Assembly: GCA_020637805.1 (NCBI GenBank) | Contig: JACKJU010000007.1 | Coordinates: 1-64,000, forward strand | Source of the DNA: Nitratireductor sp. | GTDB taxonomy: Bacteria > Pseudomonadota > Alphaproteobacteria > Rhizobiales > Rhizobiaceae | Direction of reading: 5' to 3' | DNA: 64,000 nucleotides | Part shown: one piece after another, positions 8,228 to 17,002 of the stretch | Layout of the letters: the number at the start of each line of letters is the position of its first letter | Numbering within the stretch: the stretch's first letter is position 1 | The notes under the pieces: model-generated | Databases searched by the model: none | Told to the model about the DNA's origin: nothing | The model's input: only the letters and a program-made list of their open reading frames with translations | Made by a program: the position numbers and the translations under genes

Positions 8228-9679
8228 ATGCCGCTATCACTGTCCGACAAGACGCTACTGGAAACCCGTGCCTTTCTTGCAGGCGAGTGGGTGGAAACGG
8301 GGAAGACTTTCGCCGTGAACAATCCGGCAACCGGCGAAAAGATTGCCGACGTTACCGACCTGACGCCGGAGGATACCGCGAAGGCGATCGACGCTGCCTA
8401 CGAGGCGCAAAAGGAGTGGCGGTCGAAGACTGCCAAGGAGCGTTGCGCGATCCTGCTCAAGTGGAACGACCTGATGCTCGCAAACCAGGATGATCTGGCG
8501 AAGATCCTCACGGCCGAAATGGGCAAGCCGCTTGCAGAGGCAAAGGGCGAGATCGCCTATGGCGCATCCTTCATTCAGTGGTTTGCCGAGGAGGCGCGCA
8601 GGGTCTATGGCGACGTCATTCCAGGCCACCAGCAGGACAAGCGCATCGTTGTCATCAAGCAGCCGATCGGGGTTGTCGGTTCGATCACGCCGTGGAATTT
8701 TCCGAACGCCATGATCGCCCGCAAGGTCGGCCCGGCTCTCGCGTCCGGTTGCACTTTCGTTGGCCGCCCGGCCGAGAAGACGCCGCTTTCAGCGCTTGCA
8801 ATGGCTGTGCTTGCCGAGCGCGCGGGCGTTCCCAAGGGGGTGCTGTCGATCATCACGAGTTCGGATTCCAAGGGCGTCGGCCTTGAACTTTGCACCAATC
8901 CCAAGGTGCGCAAGCTTACGTTTACCGGCTCGACAGAGGTTGGCCGCATCCTGATGAAACAATGCGCACACGACATCAAGAAGCTGTCTCTGGAACTGGG
9001 CGGCAATGCGCCCTTCCTGGTGTTCAACGATGCGGATCTCGATGCAGCGGTCGAGGGTGCGATGATCGCCAAGTATCGCAACTCAGGCCAGACCTGCGTA
9101 TGCGCCAACCGCATCTATGCCCAGAGCGGGATTGCCGAGGCCTTTGCGGACAAGCTCGCCGCAGCCACGGAAAAGCTGAAGGTCGGCAATGGCATGGAGG
9201 ATGGTGTCAACATCGGCCCGCTGATCGACGAGGCGGGGCTCGAAAAGGTCGAGGCCCATGTCTCGGACGCCCTGGAGAAGGGCGCCAAGCTGGTCACGGG
9301 TGGCAAGCGCTCGGAACTGGGCGGCACGTTCTACCAGCCGACGGTACTGATGGATGTCGGCAAGGGCATGAAGGTGCTTTCGGAAGAGACCTTCGGGCCT
9401 GTTGCGCCGATCATTCCATTCGATACCGTCGATGAAGGCATTGCGCTTGCCAACGATACCGAGTTCGGTCTCGCCGCCTATTTCTATGCCCGTGACATCT
9501 CCACGGTCTGGAAGGTGGCTGAGGAAATTGAAAGCGGCATGGTCGGCATCAATACCGGCCTGGTCTCCACTGCCGAGGCCCCGTTCGGAGGCATCAAGTC
9601 TTCAGGCCTGGGGCGCGAGGGCTCCAAGTACGGAATGGATGAGTTCCTCGAGATCAAATATCTCTGCTTCTCGGTCTGA
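8228..9679 (+). CDS. gabD: NAD(P)-dependent succinate-semialdehyde dehydrogenase
   Basis: 483 residues, the normal GabD length. Aldehyde dehydrogenase landmarks are PWNFPNAMIARK, catalytic Glu in LELGGNAPF and catalytic Cys in NSGQTCVCANR; the end KSSGLGREGSKYGMDEFLEI is typical of the GabD group. It converts succinate semialdehyde to succinate, feeding the TCA cycle. The normally invariant Lys of the cofactor motif (KPAE) is Arg here (VGRPAEKTP, bases near 8758-8784). It follows the Fe-alcohol dehydrogenase by 21 bp with a ribosome binding site (GGAAAGGAAACAAG) and is followed by a terminator hairpin. Confidence 0.94.
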   Translation: MPLSLSDKTLLETRAFLAGEWVETGKTFAVNNPATGEKIADVTDLTPEDTAKAIDAAYEAQKEWRSKTAKERCAILLKWNDLMLANQDDLAKILTAEMGKPLAEAKGEIAYGASFIQWFAEEARRVYGDVIPGHQQDKRIVVIKQPIGVVGSITPWNFPNAMIARKVGPALASGCTFVGRPAEKTPLSALAMAVLAERAGVPKGVLSIITSSDSKGVGLELCTNPKVRKLTFTGSTEVGRILMKQCAHDIKKLSLELGGNAPFLVFNDADLDAAVEGAMIAKYRNSGQTCVCANRIYAQSGIAEAFADKLAAATEKLKVGNGMEDGVNIGPLIDEAGLEKVEAHVSDALEKGAKLVTGGKRSELGGTFYQPTVLMDVGKGMKVLSEETFGPVAPIIPFDTVDEGIALANDTEFGLAAYFYARDISTVWKVAEEIESGMVGINTGLVSTAEAPFGGIKSSGLGREGSKYGMDEFLEIKYLCFSV

Positions 9680-9716
9680 AGCAGGATATTGGCCTGAATG
9701 CAAAATCTATTGAGAC

Positions 9717-9750
9717 GGAAACGGGATTGTTTCGCACCAATCCCGTTTCC
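9717..9750 (+). terminator. stem-loop terminator after gabD
   Basis: A perfect 13-bp stem (GGAAACGGGATTG with CAATCCCGTTTCC, 9717-9729 and 9738-9750) with an 8-nt loop lies 37 bp past the gabD stop. There is no long T-run after it, so it may act as a weak terminator or an mRNA 3'-end stabiliser. Confidence 0.6.
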
Positions 9751-9807
9751 AACAGTGCAGCTCTTCGCTCATGCCTTTCATCACTGCAGCCAAGCCCTCG
9801 GATGACC

Positions 9808-9824
9808 AACGGGGAAACCCCGTT
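9808..9824. other. short inverted repeat
   Basis: AACGGGG and CCCCGTT pair around an AAA loop. It sits between the gabD terminator and repeat copy B, in a gap (9680-9936) where I see no gene. Confidence 0.4.
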
Positions 9825-9831
9825 TCAACTG

Positions 9832-9921
9832 GAGCAATTTCGATTTTGAGGGAATCGGAATGCATCAATGAGTTCAGTTTTTTGTTGAAACCAATCGTTT
9901 CCACCTGAAGGTGGAACGATC
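9832..9921 (-). repeat. palindromic repeat copy B (RIME-like), inverted relative to copy A
   Basis: In reverse complement it starts GATCGTTCCACCTTCAGGTG, forming a stem-loop at 9895-9920, and ends AAATCGAAATTGCTC. The order and wording match copy A at 6898-6996 at most positions of both ends, with gaps in the middle. The two copies point towards each other around the alcohol dehydrogenase/gabD pair. Confidence 0.75.
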
Positions 9922-9936
9922 CAGCAGGGGGAACCC

Positions 9937-11109
9937 ATGAAAAACCGCTCTGATCTCATCGCCGCTACGGCGCAGGCGCATGTCGATTCGGGTGCCTTTG
10001 CCTCGATCGAGTGGAACGTTCACCGGGATGGCGCGGAGTGGCAGCGCGGCGCGGTGGGCATGGCTGACCCGCTGAACGGCGTGGAACTGCCAGAAGACCC
10101 GATCTACCGCATCTACTCGATGACGAAACCCGTGGTCTCGGCCATCGCCATGATGCTGATCGAGGAGGGCAGGCTGCATCTGGCAACGCCCGTCTCGGCC
10201 TATGTGAAGGGCTTCGGCGGTGTCGAGGTCCTGGAAAAGGGCCAGCCGCCCAGAAGGGCGCGCACCGCCATGACGGTGGCGCATCTGATGACGCACACTT
10301 CCGGCATTTCCTACGGCTTCCTGCCCGATTGCCCGGTTGCCAAGCTTTATCGCGAGGCCGGCGTGCGCCGCAGCGGAAAGACGCTGGCCGAAATGGTCGA
10401 GGCGATTTCCACCTTCCCGGTGGCATTCGAGCCGGGCACGCAGTGGCGCTATTCGGAGGCGACCGACGTGCTGGCGCGCATCATCGAGATCATCGAGGAC
10501 AAACCGCTCAACCAGGTGATGCGCGAAAGGGTGACCAGCCCGCTCGGCCTCGCCGATACCGGTTACATGGTGCGCGAGGAAGCGCGCCACCGCCTGATGC
10601 CGATGTTCGGCAATGCCAATATCGACCAGCTGATGCGCGTTGCACCCGGCCCGCAACAGTTGACGCCGGCTGATGTGTCGGACGGCTATCCGGCAGACGA
10701 TCCGAATTTCGGGCGCGGCGGCTACGGCCTGTTCTCGACGGCACGCGAATACATGGTGGTGGCGAAGTTCCTGGGTTCCGGCCTGACACCCAGCGGCGAG
10801 CCGCTGCTTTCGCGCAAGGCAGTGGAATTGATGTGGCGCAACCGGGTGCCCGACGCCATGCGCCCGCTGGCAATTGGGCTTATCCAGTTGCCGGGCTACG
10901 GCTTTTCGCTCGCGGGCAGGGTGATGGTGGAGCCGGGCGTGGCCAATGTGTTTTCCTCGCCCGGCGAATGCGGCTGGTCGGGTGCGGCTTCCACATACCT
11001 GATCATCGACCCGAAGGAAAAGCTGCATGCCGTCTTCATGGCGCAGTATCTCGGTTCGAAGATCCGGTTGGCGGAAGTCATGCAAAACGCTGTCTACCAG
11101 GCGCTCTAG
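9937..11109 (+). CDS. serine hydrolase, class C beta-lactamase fold
   Basis: 390 residues. The Ser-x-x-Lys motif is IYSMTKPVVS (Ser61, Lys64), followed by LMTHTSGISYG, the second-motif tyrosine in WRYSEATD and the C-terminal GWSGAASTYLIIDP. This is the EstB/beta-lactamase-related esterase group, which hydrolyses esters or acts on peptidoglycan-like amides; no signal peptide is seen, so a cytosolic esterase is more likely than a true beta-lactamase. Start ATG 9937 follows CAGCAGGGGGAACCC. It is preceded by the palindromic repeat and is convergent with the YHYH protein gene. Confidence 0.9.
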   Translation: MKNRSDLIAATAQAHVDSGAFASIEWNVHRDGAEWQRGAVGMADPLNGVELPEDPIYRIYSMTKPVVSAIAMMLIEEGRLHLATPVSAYVKGFGGVEVLEKGQPPRRARTAMTVAHLMTHTSGISYGFLPDCPVAKLYREAGVRRSGKTLAEMVEAISTFPVAFEPGTQWRYSEATDVLARIIEIIEDKPLNQVMRERVTSPLGLADTGYMVREEARHRLMPMFGNANIDQLMRVAPGPQQLTPADVSDGYPADDPNFGRGGYGLFSTAREYMVVAKFLGSGLTPSGEPLLSRKAVELMWRNRVPDAMRPLAIGLIQLPGYGFSLAGRVMVEPGVANVFSSPGECGWSGAASTYLIIDPKEKLHAVFMAQYLGSKIRLAEVMQNAVYQAL

Positions 11110-11130
11110 GTCGCGCCAGGAGGACTAAGC

Positions 11131-11889
11131 CTAGCGGAACGCCTTGCCTTGCGTGCCGTACAGGCAGCGCGGATAGTAGGGAAAGCTGTCGGTCACGAAA
11201 TACACGTACTTGCCGTCCCTCATGCCGCCATTGCAGCGGTCAAGACCGCCGCCGGTATATTCGTAGTCCTCGACAAAGGAGCCGTCATATGTGCCTTTCG
11301 GGCTGGAGAAGCCGGAGGGGCGCTTGCCCTTCTTCAGGCTCCAGCCGGTCTTCATGTTGCCGCCATAGCGGATCTCGAAACCATCGGCGGCATAGCCGAT
11401 GAGCGACTTGCCGGTGGAAGCCAGCAGGCCGGAGGGCATTCCGTGGTAGTGATAGAGGCCGCGATTGTCGACATGGGCGTTGTTCCGGTCGAGACCGAAC
11501 TTGTTTCCGGGGCCCATCGGTTCCAGGTGCCAGCCATTCCGGCAACTCCGCGAAAATCCGCGTGGGCTCTTCGGATCATAGCAGTCGGCAGCCTCCGGGC
11601 GGATCATCACGCCGTTGAGCGCGATCCCGATCGCACCGCGGTTCACCTCGCGGGCCGTGTAGCCCTTCTTCGGGTTGGCGAGGACGCAAACCGATACACG
11701 CTGCGGGCGGATGGCGTTCGGATTAGAACGGTTTGGAAACTGGCCGGTAGAATGTTCGGGAAGGCCGTTGGACGAAATGCAGATCCGGCCGGCACTTTCG
11801 GATATCCTGGCGTTACCCACGGCGAAGGCGGTGGTTGCGCCCGCGGCAAGCCCAAAGGCCGCAATGGCGGTCAGGTGAATGGTTTTCAT
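11131..11889 (-). CDS. YHYH domain-containing exported protein
   Basis: 252 residues. ATG 11889 has a GAGGAG ribosome binding site and begins a clear signal peptide (MKTIHLTAIAAFGLAAGATT, cleavage near AFA). The name-giving YHYH occurs in RGLYHYHGMPSG, with a conserved Asn/His-rich region (LDRNNAHVDN) and several cysteines (CISS, CVL, DCYD, SCRNG, DRCNGG, PRCLYG) likely to form disulfides. Family function is unknown; the protein is expected in the periplasm or outside the cell. It is monocistronic, convergent with the serine hydrolase and divergent from a small membrane protein gene. Confidence 0.88.
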   Translation of the reverse strand: MKTIHLTAIAAFGLAAGATTAFAVGNARISESAGRICISSNGLPEHSTGQFPNRSNPNAIRPQRVSVCVLANPKKGYTAREVNRGAIGIALNGVMIRPEAADCYDPKSPRGFSRSCRNGWHLEPMGPGNKFGLDRNNAHVDNRGLYHYHGMPSGLLASTGKSLIGYAADGFEIRYGGNMKTGWSLKKGKRPSGFSSPKGTYDGSFVEDYEYTGGGLDRCNGGMRDGKYVYFVTDSFPYYPRCLYGTQGKAFR

Positions 11890-12005
11890 GACAATGCTCC
11901 TCTGCACAAATGCCCCGCGGGCAAGGTGCGGCCTGGCACATTGTCCGAAAGTTACCGTCTCGTGAAACTTTGGTAAGGTGACGCTGGAAGCAATTGGAGT
12001 TGGCA

Positions 12006-12176
12006 ATGACTGAAAGGTTCTTCGTGAAACTTGGCTGGTGGCTTTTCGTGGTTTCGGCCTGCCTGTTCATCTGGGCCGGCTGGCGCGCGGGGGACTGGAT
12101 ATCTCTGGCGGGAGGGCTGGCTTTTCTCGGAGCGAACATCAGCTTCATGATCCCGGTATATCGGACGCTGAAATGA
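12006..12176 (+). CDS. small two-helix membrane protein
   Basis: 56 residues from ATG 12006, preceded by TTGGAGTTGGCA. Two hydrophobic stretches (LGWWLFVVSACLFIWAGW and LAGGLAFLGANISFMIPVY) separated by a short Arg/Asp turn predict a hairpin in the inner membrane. No named family is recognised. It starts 116 bp from the divergent YHYH gene. The coherent membrane topology and ribosome binding site support it being real, but nothing indicates a function. Confidence 0.5.
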   Translation: MTERFFVKLGWWLFVVSACLFIWAGWRAGDWISLAGGLAFLGANISFMIPVYRTLK

Positions 12177-12325
12177 GACCGGCCTGCGCGGGCGCCCATG
12201 CTTGCCAATCATGCATTGTTTCCGGCACAGGAATGCGGTTGCCGTACAGCTGCGCTGTCCGTTAATCGTTCGGGAAAGCGGACGATGATGGCGAGTGGCA
12301 ACGCGCCGCAGAACGGAAGAGAAGA

Positions 12326-12964
12326 ATGAAACTCTACATCGGCAACAAGAATTACTCCTCCTGGTCGTTCCGGCCGTGGATCGCCATGGCGGCGAAGGGG
12401 CTGGATTTCGAAGAGGAACTGATCCCGTTCGACGATGCGGGCGGCAACCCGAAGTTCCGCGAATTCTCGCCAACGGGCAAGGTTCCGGTTCTGGTCGACG
12501 GCGATCTCGTCATCTGGGAATCGCTTGCCATCCTCGAATACCTCGCCGACCGTCTGCCGGACCTGGGCTTCTGGCCGCAGGACATGGCAGCACGGGCGCA
12601 TGCCCGCTCGGTCGCAAACGAGATGCATGGCGGGTTTTCCGGCATCCGCAACGAATGCCCGATGAACATGCGCCGCGAGATCCGCGCCATTGCGATAGGC
12701 GACCAGACGAAGCGCGATGTCGCACGCATCGAGGATATCTGGGCCGGTTGCCTGAACCGGTATGGCGGGCCGTTCCTGTTCGGCGAATTCACCAATGCCG
12801 ACGCCATGTTCGCGCCGGTCGTCAACCGGCTGGAGAAATATGCATTGTCCGAAACTGAGGCAGTGCGCACCTATACGGCTGCCATGAAGGCGCATCCTGC
12901 CTGGAAAAGATGGGAAGAGGCGGCGCTGGCTGAAACATGGATCGTGCCGGCCGACGAGGCCTGA
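12326..12964 (+). CDS. glutathione S-transferase family protein
   Basis: 212 residues. The thioredoxin-like N-terminal domain carries KLYIGNKNYSSWSFRPW (candidate catalytic Ser) and the glutathione-binding GKVPVLVDGDLVIWESLAIL; the helical C-terminal domain begins near residue 85. It should conjugate or reduce with glutathione in the cytosol, substrate unknown. ATG 12326 follows GGAAGAGAAGA. The 149-bp gap upstream holds no other gene, and bpt converges on it from the other strand. Confidence 0.92.
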   Translation: MKLYIGNKNYSSWSFRPWIAMAAKGLDFEEELIPFDDAGGNPKFREFSPTGKVPVLVDGDLVIWESLAILEYLADRLPDLGFWPQDMAARAHARSVANEMHGGFSGIRNECPMNMRREIRAIAIGDQTKRDVARIEDIWAGCLNRYGGPFLFGEFTNADAMFAPVVNRLEKYALSETEAVRTYTAAMKAHPAWKRWEEAALAETWIVPADEA

Positions 12965-13005
12965 ACGAGTACTTCAGATCACGTAGCCGAATTAAGCGAT
13001 GCAGG

Positions 13006-13761
13006 TCAGTCGTCTTCCTCGTATCGCACCCAGCCGCTCAGCGTCAGGTGCTCCTGCGGGCGGAAGCGGATCTTGTAGTCCATCTTGTCTGAGCCCTTTA
13101 CCCAGTAACCGAGATAGACATAGGGCAGGCCCATCCGCCGGGCGCGCTCGACATGGTCGAGAATGAGATAACTGCCAAGGCTGCGGCTCACTTCGACGGG
13201 ATCGAAGAAGGAATATACCATCGACAGCCCGTTGTTCAGAACGTCTGTCAGGGCCACGGCGACGAGCGGCCCGGAGCCTTCGCCGGTGATGTAGGTATCC
13301 GGCCCGCGCCTGCGGTACTCTATCACCATCGTGTTCACATGGGTGTCTTCCACCATCATCGCATAGTCGAGCGATGTCATGTCGACCATGCCGCCATCCC
13401 AGTGGCGCGCATCGAGGTAGGAACGGAAGAGCGAGAACTGCTCGGAGGTCGGCACCGGCAGCACCTGCTTGGAAACGAGGTCGCTGTTTCGCTTGAGGGT
13501 GCGCCGCATGTTGCGGCTGGGCTCGAACTCATCGGCAATGATGCGCGTAGATACGCATGCGCGGCAGGTCTCGCAGGCCGGACGGTAGGCGATATTCTGC
13601 GAGCGGCGGAAGCCGCCATGGGTCAGCATGTCGTTGATCTGCGGAGCCTTCTCGCCGATCAGGTGGGTAAACACCTTTCGCTCCTGCTGTCCGCGCAGAT
13701 AGGGGCACGGTTGCGGAGCGGTAAGATAGAACTGGGGAGTGTCGAGCGAGTGCTTCGTCAT
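13006..13761 (-). CDS. bpt: aspartate/glutamate leucyltransferase
   Basis: 251 residues, usual length for Bpt. The protein transfers Leu (or related residues) from tRNA to N-terminal Asp/Glu of proteins, marking them for ClpS-ClpAP degradation in the bacterial N-degron pathway. The N-terminal cysteine cluster CETCRACVSTRI and the C-terminal GLPYVYLGYWV, then KMDYKIRFRPQE, are diagnostic. The start MTKHSLDTPQFYLTAP at 13761 is preferred over an upstream extension because it begins the conserved sequence, although no good ribosome binding site is seen. It lies 43 bp after the permease gene on the same strand. Confidence 0.95.
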   Translation of the reverse strand: MTKHSLDTPQFYLTAPQPCPYLRGQQERKVFTHLIGEKAPQINDMLTHGGFRRSQNIAYRPACETCRACVSTRIIADEFEPSRNMRRTLKRNSDLVSKQVLPVPTSEQFSLFRSYLDARHWDGGMVDMTSLDYAMMVEDTHVNTMVIEYRRRGPDTYITGEGSGPLVAVALTDVLNNGLSMVYSFFDPVEVSRSLGSYLILDHVERARRMGLPYVYLGYWVKGSDKMDYKIRFRPQEHLTLSGWVRYEEDD

Positions 13762-13804
13762 CGGGACCGTTTGCGAAAATGTGCCACGCCTGAGGCTGTG
13801 TGAC

Positions 13805-15625
13805 TCAAAGACCGTAATACCACGGACCAACAAAAGAGTAGGTCAGCCAAACGATGATTACAAGCGGGGTTCCGGCCTTGACGAAATCGACGAACCGGTA
13901 GTGGCCCGGACCGAGCACGAGGAGGTTTGTCTGGTAGCCCACGGGTGTTGAAAAGGCGGCGTTTGCGGCAAAAATCACCGCGACGACGAAAGGTTCCACG
14001 GCCACGCCAAGCTTCGTCGCCAACTGGATCGCGATCGGCGTGAAAAGCACGGCGGTCGCATTGTTGGAGAGGAAATTGGTAATGATCGCCACGGCGAGGA
14101 AGAACAGCGACAGGATGACTGACGGTGGAAAGCCATCCATTGCCGTGACCGCCGAATTGGCAAGAAATACCGCCCCCCCGGTTTTCTCTAGGGCAATCGC
14201 ACTGGCCAGCGCGGCAGCAACCAGCATGAAAATGCGGCTGTCGAAGCTGCGTGCCGCCTGCGCGATGTTAAGGCAGCGCGAGGCAATCATAGCAAACACG
14301 CCAAGGAGCGCGGAAACCATGATCGGCAGCAGGCCGGTCGCGGCCAGGAAAACAACGCTGGCGAAGATCGCGATCGCCCGCCATGCGTACCGTCGCAACG
14401 GTACCGCCTCCGCAGACCATTCCAGCAGAATGAGATCGCGCTTTGTCCTAAGCGAGGATATGGCATCCATCGAACCGCCAACAAGCAAGGTGTCGCCGGG
14501 TTCGAGGCGGATCTCGGAAAAAGCCTTGTGCTGCATGCGCGTCTTGCGCTGCACGCCCATCACGACTACGCCCTCGAGAAAGCGGATGTTGGCGCCCTGG
14601 ATCGTGCGTCCGACATAGCGCGAGCCTGGAGCCACGACGACCTCGGCCAGATGGAATTCATCGGCGAGATGGCGCTGCGCCTCCGAAGGTTCATCCTCGG
14701 GGTGGGATGGAACATTCGCCGCTCCCCTTGCCAGTGCCTTGGTCAGGGCCTCGCGCGTCGAGGCCACGATCAGAATGTCGCCAACTGAAAGCGTGACGTC
14801 CTCGAAAGGCGGCATGATCGGCACCTGGCGGCGCACTACCATGCGCACCGTGATATCGGCGAGCGCCGGGAACATCCCAAGCTGGGATTCGATACCGGTC
14901 AGCGGATGCCCTTCCGAGATCTCGATCTGGGAGACGAACTGTTTTCCCGTCGAGGAACGCATGCGGTCGGCCATTCCCGGCCTCTGGCTAAGTATCTTCG
15001 GCATGACGAAGATTACATAGAGCATGCCGACGCCGGCCACGATGGCGCCCGGCACGAGGAAATCGAAGAAACCGATCTCGACACCCACGCCGCGCGCAAC
15101 GTTGGCGACAAGCAGGTTGGTGGACGAGCCGATCAGTGTCGTCATGCCGCCCAGAATACAGATGAAGGAAAGCGGCATCAGGCCCTTGGCTGCGTCGAAA
15201 TTCCGCTGTGCCGCGATTGCGGTAATGATCGGAATGAACATCACGACAACCGGGGTGTTGTTGAGAAATGCTGAAATGAATGCTGCAGCGCCCAGGATGA
15301 TGAGAAGCGTGCCGGTCACGCCGCCCCCGGCGAATCGCGAGAGCATTCGACTCGGCCCGTCCAGGGCATCCGTATTGAACAGGCCCTGGCCGATCATGAG
15401 CAGGGAAATGACGGTGACAAGTGCAGGATTGGCGAAACCCTGCACAAGTTCGAACGGCTCCACCCCGCTGTCCGGCACTATGGAGAACAGGAGCAGGAAC
15501 AGCACCAGTGTGATCAGGGAGATGTATTCCATCGACCACTTGTCGATGGCGAATGCGATCACCGAAAAGGTGATGATCGCAAACGTCGCCCACATGAGGA
15601 ATGGGTCAGCCACGTTTCCGGCCAA
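13805..15625 (-). CDS. SLC13/DASS-family permease with two TrkA-C (RCK_C) domains
   Basis: 606 residues. Hydrophobic halves (residues ~1-195 and ~405-606) flank two cytosolic TrkA_C domains, the second beginning VVVAPGSRYVGRTIQGANIR and holding LEPGDTLLVGGS. This layout is known from sulfate/citrate-type SLC13 permeases in which the RCK_C domains gate transport. Substrate is uncertain (sulfate, dicarboxylate or another anion). The frame opens with TTG at 15625; an in-frame ATG at 15595 (MWATFAIITFS) is an equally plausible start. bpt follows 43 bp downstream. Confidence 0.88.
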   Translation of the reverse strand: MAGNVADPFLMWATFAIITFSVIAFAIDKWSMEYISLITLVLFLLLFSIVPDSGVEPFELVQGFANPALVTVISLLMIGQGLFNTDALDGPSRMLSRFAGGGVTGTLLIILGAAAFISAFLNNTPVVVMFIPIITAIAAQRNFDAAKGLMPLSFICILGGMTTLIGSSTNLLVANVARGVGVEIGFFDFLVPGAIVAGVGMLYVIFVMPKILSQRPGMADRMRSSTGKQFVSQIEISEGHPLTGIESQLGMFPALADITVRMVVRRQVPIMPPFEDVTLSVGDILIVASTREALTKALARGAANVPSHPEDEPSEAQRHLADEFHLAEVVVAPGSRYVGRTIQGANIRFLEGVVVMGVQRKTRMQHKAFSEIRLEPGDTLLVGGSMDAISSLRTKRDLILLEWSAEAVPLRRYAWRAIAIFASVVFLAATGLLPIMVSALLGVFAMIASRCLNIAQAARSFDSRIFMLVAAALASAIALEKTGGAVFLANSAVTAMDGFPPSVILSLFFLAVAIITNFLSNNATAVLFTPIAIQLATKLGVAVEPFVVAVIFAANAAFSTPVGYQTNLLVLGPGHYRFVDFVKAGTPLVIIVWLTYSFVGPWYYGL

Positions 15626-15789
15626 TGGGTATTTCCCCGGATTGTTTCGCTCTCATGCCGCCATCTGACAGCCAGCGAACATTAGCGGGGAAAGCAGCGA
15701 TGTAAACGATAAAGAATTTACGCAGTGGAAGCCTGCACAAGAAGCAGCAGGATCTCCTTGGCCGATTTCATGCCCGGATCACGCCCCGA

Positions 15790-16263
15790 TCAGGCAATGT
15801 CCGAGCGAATGACCACCGTCCCAAGAACCATGTCCTGGAAGAGCTGCTTCTTTTCCGAGAAAAGGGAAATCAGCAAGGGAAGGGGGGTGAACATCACGTT
15901 GAAGATCCAGAACAGCACAGCGTGGACAACCGCGAGCGTTACGTCCACCGGCGTTCCGTCGATACGAACAATCCGGATGGAGAAAAGCCGCATGCCAGGC
16001 GTCGCCTGTTGAGGCCCGCCCATCGTCAGTCCGACATAGGTCATTGCGACCAAAGGCGCGAGAATGAAGTAGAGAAGCCAGGCCAATCCGAAGGTCAGGA
16101 TGCCAAGGAAAAAGACTGCCACTGCGGCGATCCCCGTCAGGATTGCGATGACGAGGTAATCGGCGATGAAAGCCATCATTCGCCTGCGCCTCACCTCGAA
16201 AAACCGTTCGTCGGTGCTGGAGGTATAGGTGCCGTAGCCGGTACTGTCAGTATTGGTGTTCAT
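15790..16263 (-). CDS. RDD family membrane protein
   Basis: 157 residues from ATG 16263, with AAGGAGC upstream. Three or four hydrophobic segments are present. The RDD-type features are RRRMMAFIADYLVI and the loop GGPQQATPGMRLFSIRIVR. RDD proteins are small inner-membrane proteins of mostly unknown role, some proposed as transporters or ion exchangers. Next to bpt and hemB this matches a usual rhizobial neighbourhood. The 164-bp gap towards the permease gene shows no further gene. Confidence 0.9.
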   Translation of the reverse strand: MNTNTDSTGYGTYTSSTDERFFEVRRRRMMAFIADYLVIAILTGIAAVAVFFLGILTFGLAWLLYFILAPLVAMTYVGLTMGGPQQATPGMRLFSIRIVRIDGTPVDVTLAVVHAVLFWIFNVMFTPLPLLISLFSEKKQLFQDMVLGTVVIRSDIA

Positions 16264-16370
16264 TGCTGCTCCTTCCCGCCAGATGTGGGTGGCGGGAAGG
16301 GTGGTTTCAAGCATCACTCCGGAGCGGCAACCAAGGCAGCGCCCCCGGATGGATCATGTATGCTCCCCGG

Positions 16371-16871
16371 TCAGCTGGCTTGTTCGGCCGGTTCGAACGT
16401 CATTGCCAGCCCGTTCATGCAGTAGCGCAGGCCTGTCGGCTTCGGTCCGTCATCGAAGACATGCCCCAGATGACCGCCACAGCGGCGGCAGTGAACCTCG
16501 GTACGGGGATAGATGAGTTTGAAGTCCGTGCTGGTTTCAACCGCATTTTCAAGCGGCTCGTAGAAACTTGGCCATCCCGTGCCACTGTCAAACTTGGCCT
16601 CGGAGGAATAGAGGGGCAGGTCGCAACCGGCGCAATTGAAGGTGCCTTTGCGGTGCTCGTCGTTCAGAGGGCTGGTGAACGGACGTTCGGTGTCCTCTTC
16701 GCGAAGAACGGCATAGCGCTCGGGACCGAGTTGCTTGAGCCACTCCTCCTTGGTCTTGGTGATTTCGAACTCTTCAGCCATGGCGACATTGTTCTTGCGC
16801 ATGGCGATGGCCAGGGTGCCGATGGAAGCGGTGGCAACGAGACCTGCGAGAAATTTCCTGCGTGTATTCAT
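16371..16871 (-). CDS. msrB: peptide-methionine (R)-S-oxide reductase, Tat-exported
   Basis: 166 residues. ATG 16871 follows AGGAGAG and starts a twin-arginine-type signal (NTRRKFLAGLVATAS), so this MsrB should act in the periplasm, repairing oxidised methionines. The MsrB domain shows two zinc CxxC pairs (NCAGCDL and HCRRCGGH), the substrate loop SGTGWPSF and the catalytic Cys in GLRYCMNGLAM. The Tat signal is the notable part, since many MsrB are cytosolic. It is transcribed in the same direction as the fasciclin gene upstream, but a terminator hairpin separates them. Confidence 0.94.
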   Translation of the reverse strand: MNTRRKFLAGLVATASIGTLAIAMRKNNVAMAEEFEITKTKEEWLKQLGPERYAVLREEDTERPFTSPLNDEHRKGTFNCAGCDLPLYSSEAKFDSGTGWPSFYEPLENAVETSTDFKLIYPRTEVHCRRCGGHLGHVFDDGPKPTGLRYCMNGLAMTFEPAEQAS

Positions 16872-16940
16872 TGAATTCTCTCCTGCTTTCATCTGTGAAT
16901 CTATGCGATCCGGAATGAAAATAAACTCAATTGAGATAAC

Positions 16941-16970
16941 AAAAGCGGGAGCGCCCTCAAGCGCCCCCGC
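16941..16970 (-). terminator. Rho-independent terminator downstream of the fasciclin gene
   Basis: On the minus strand GGGGGCGC pairs with GCGCTCCC (one G-T pair) around a six-base loop, followed by GCTTTTG. It lies 33 bp past the fasciclin-domain stop and before msrB. Confidence 0.65.
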
Positions 16971-17002
16971 CGCCCCGAAGGGTTGATCTACTGGCCGGGC
17001 GA

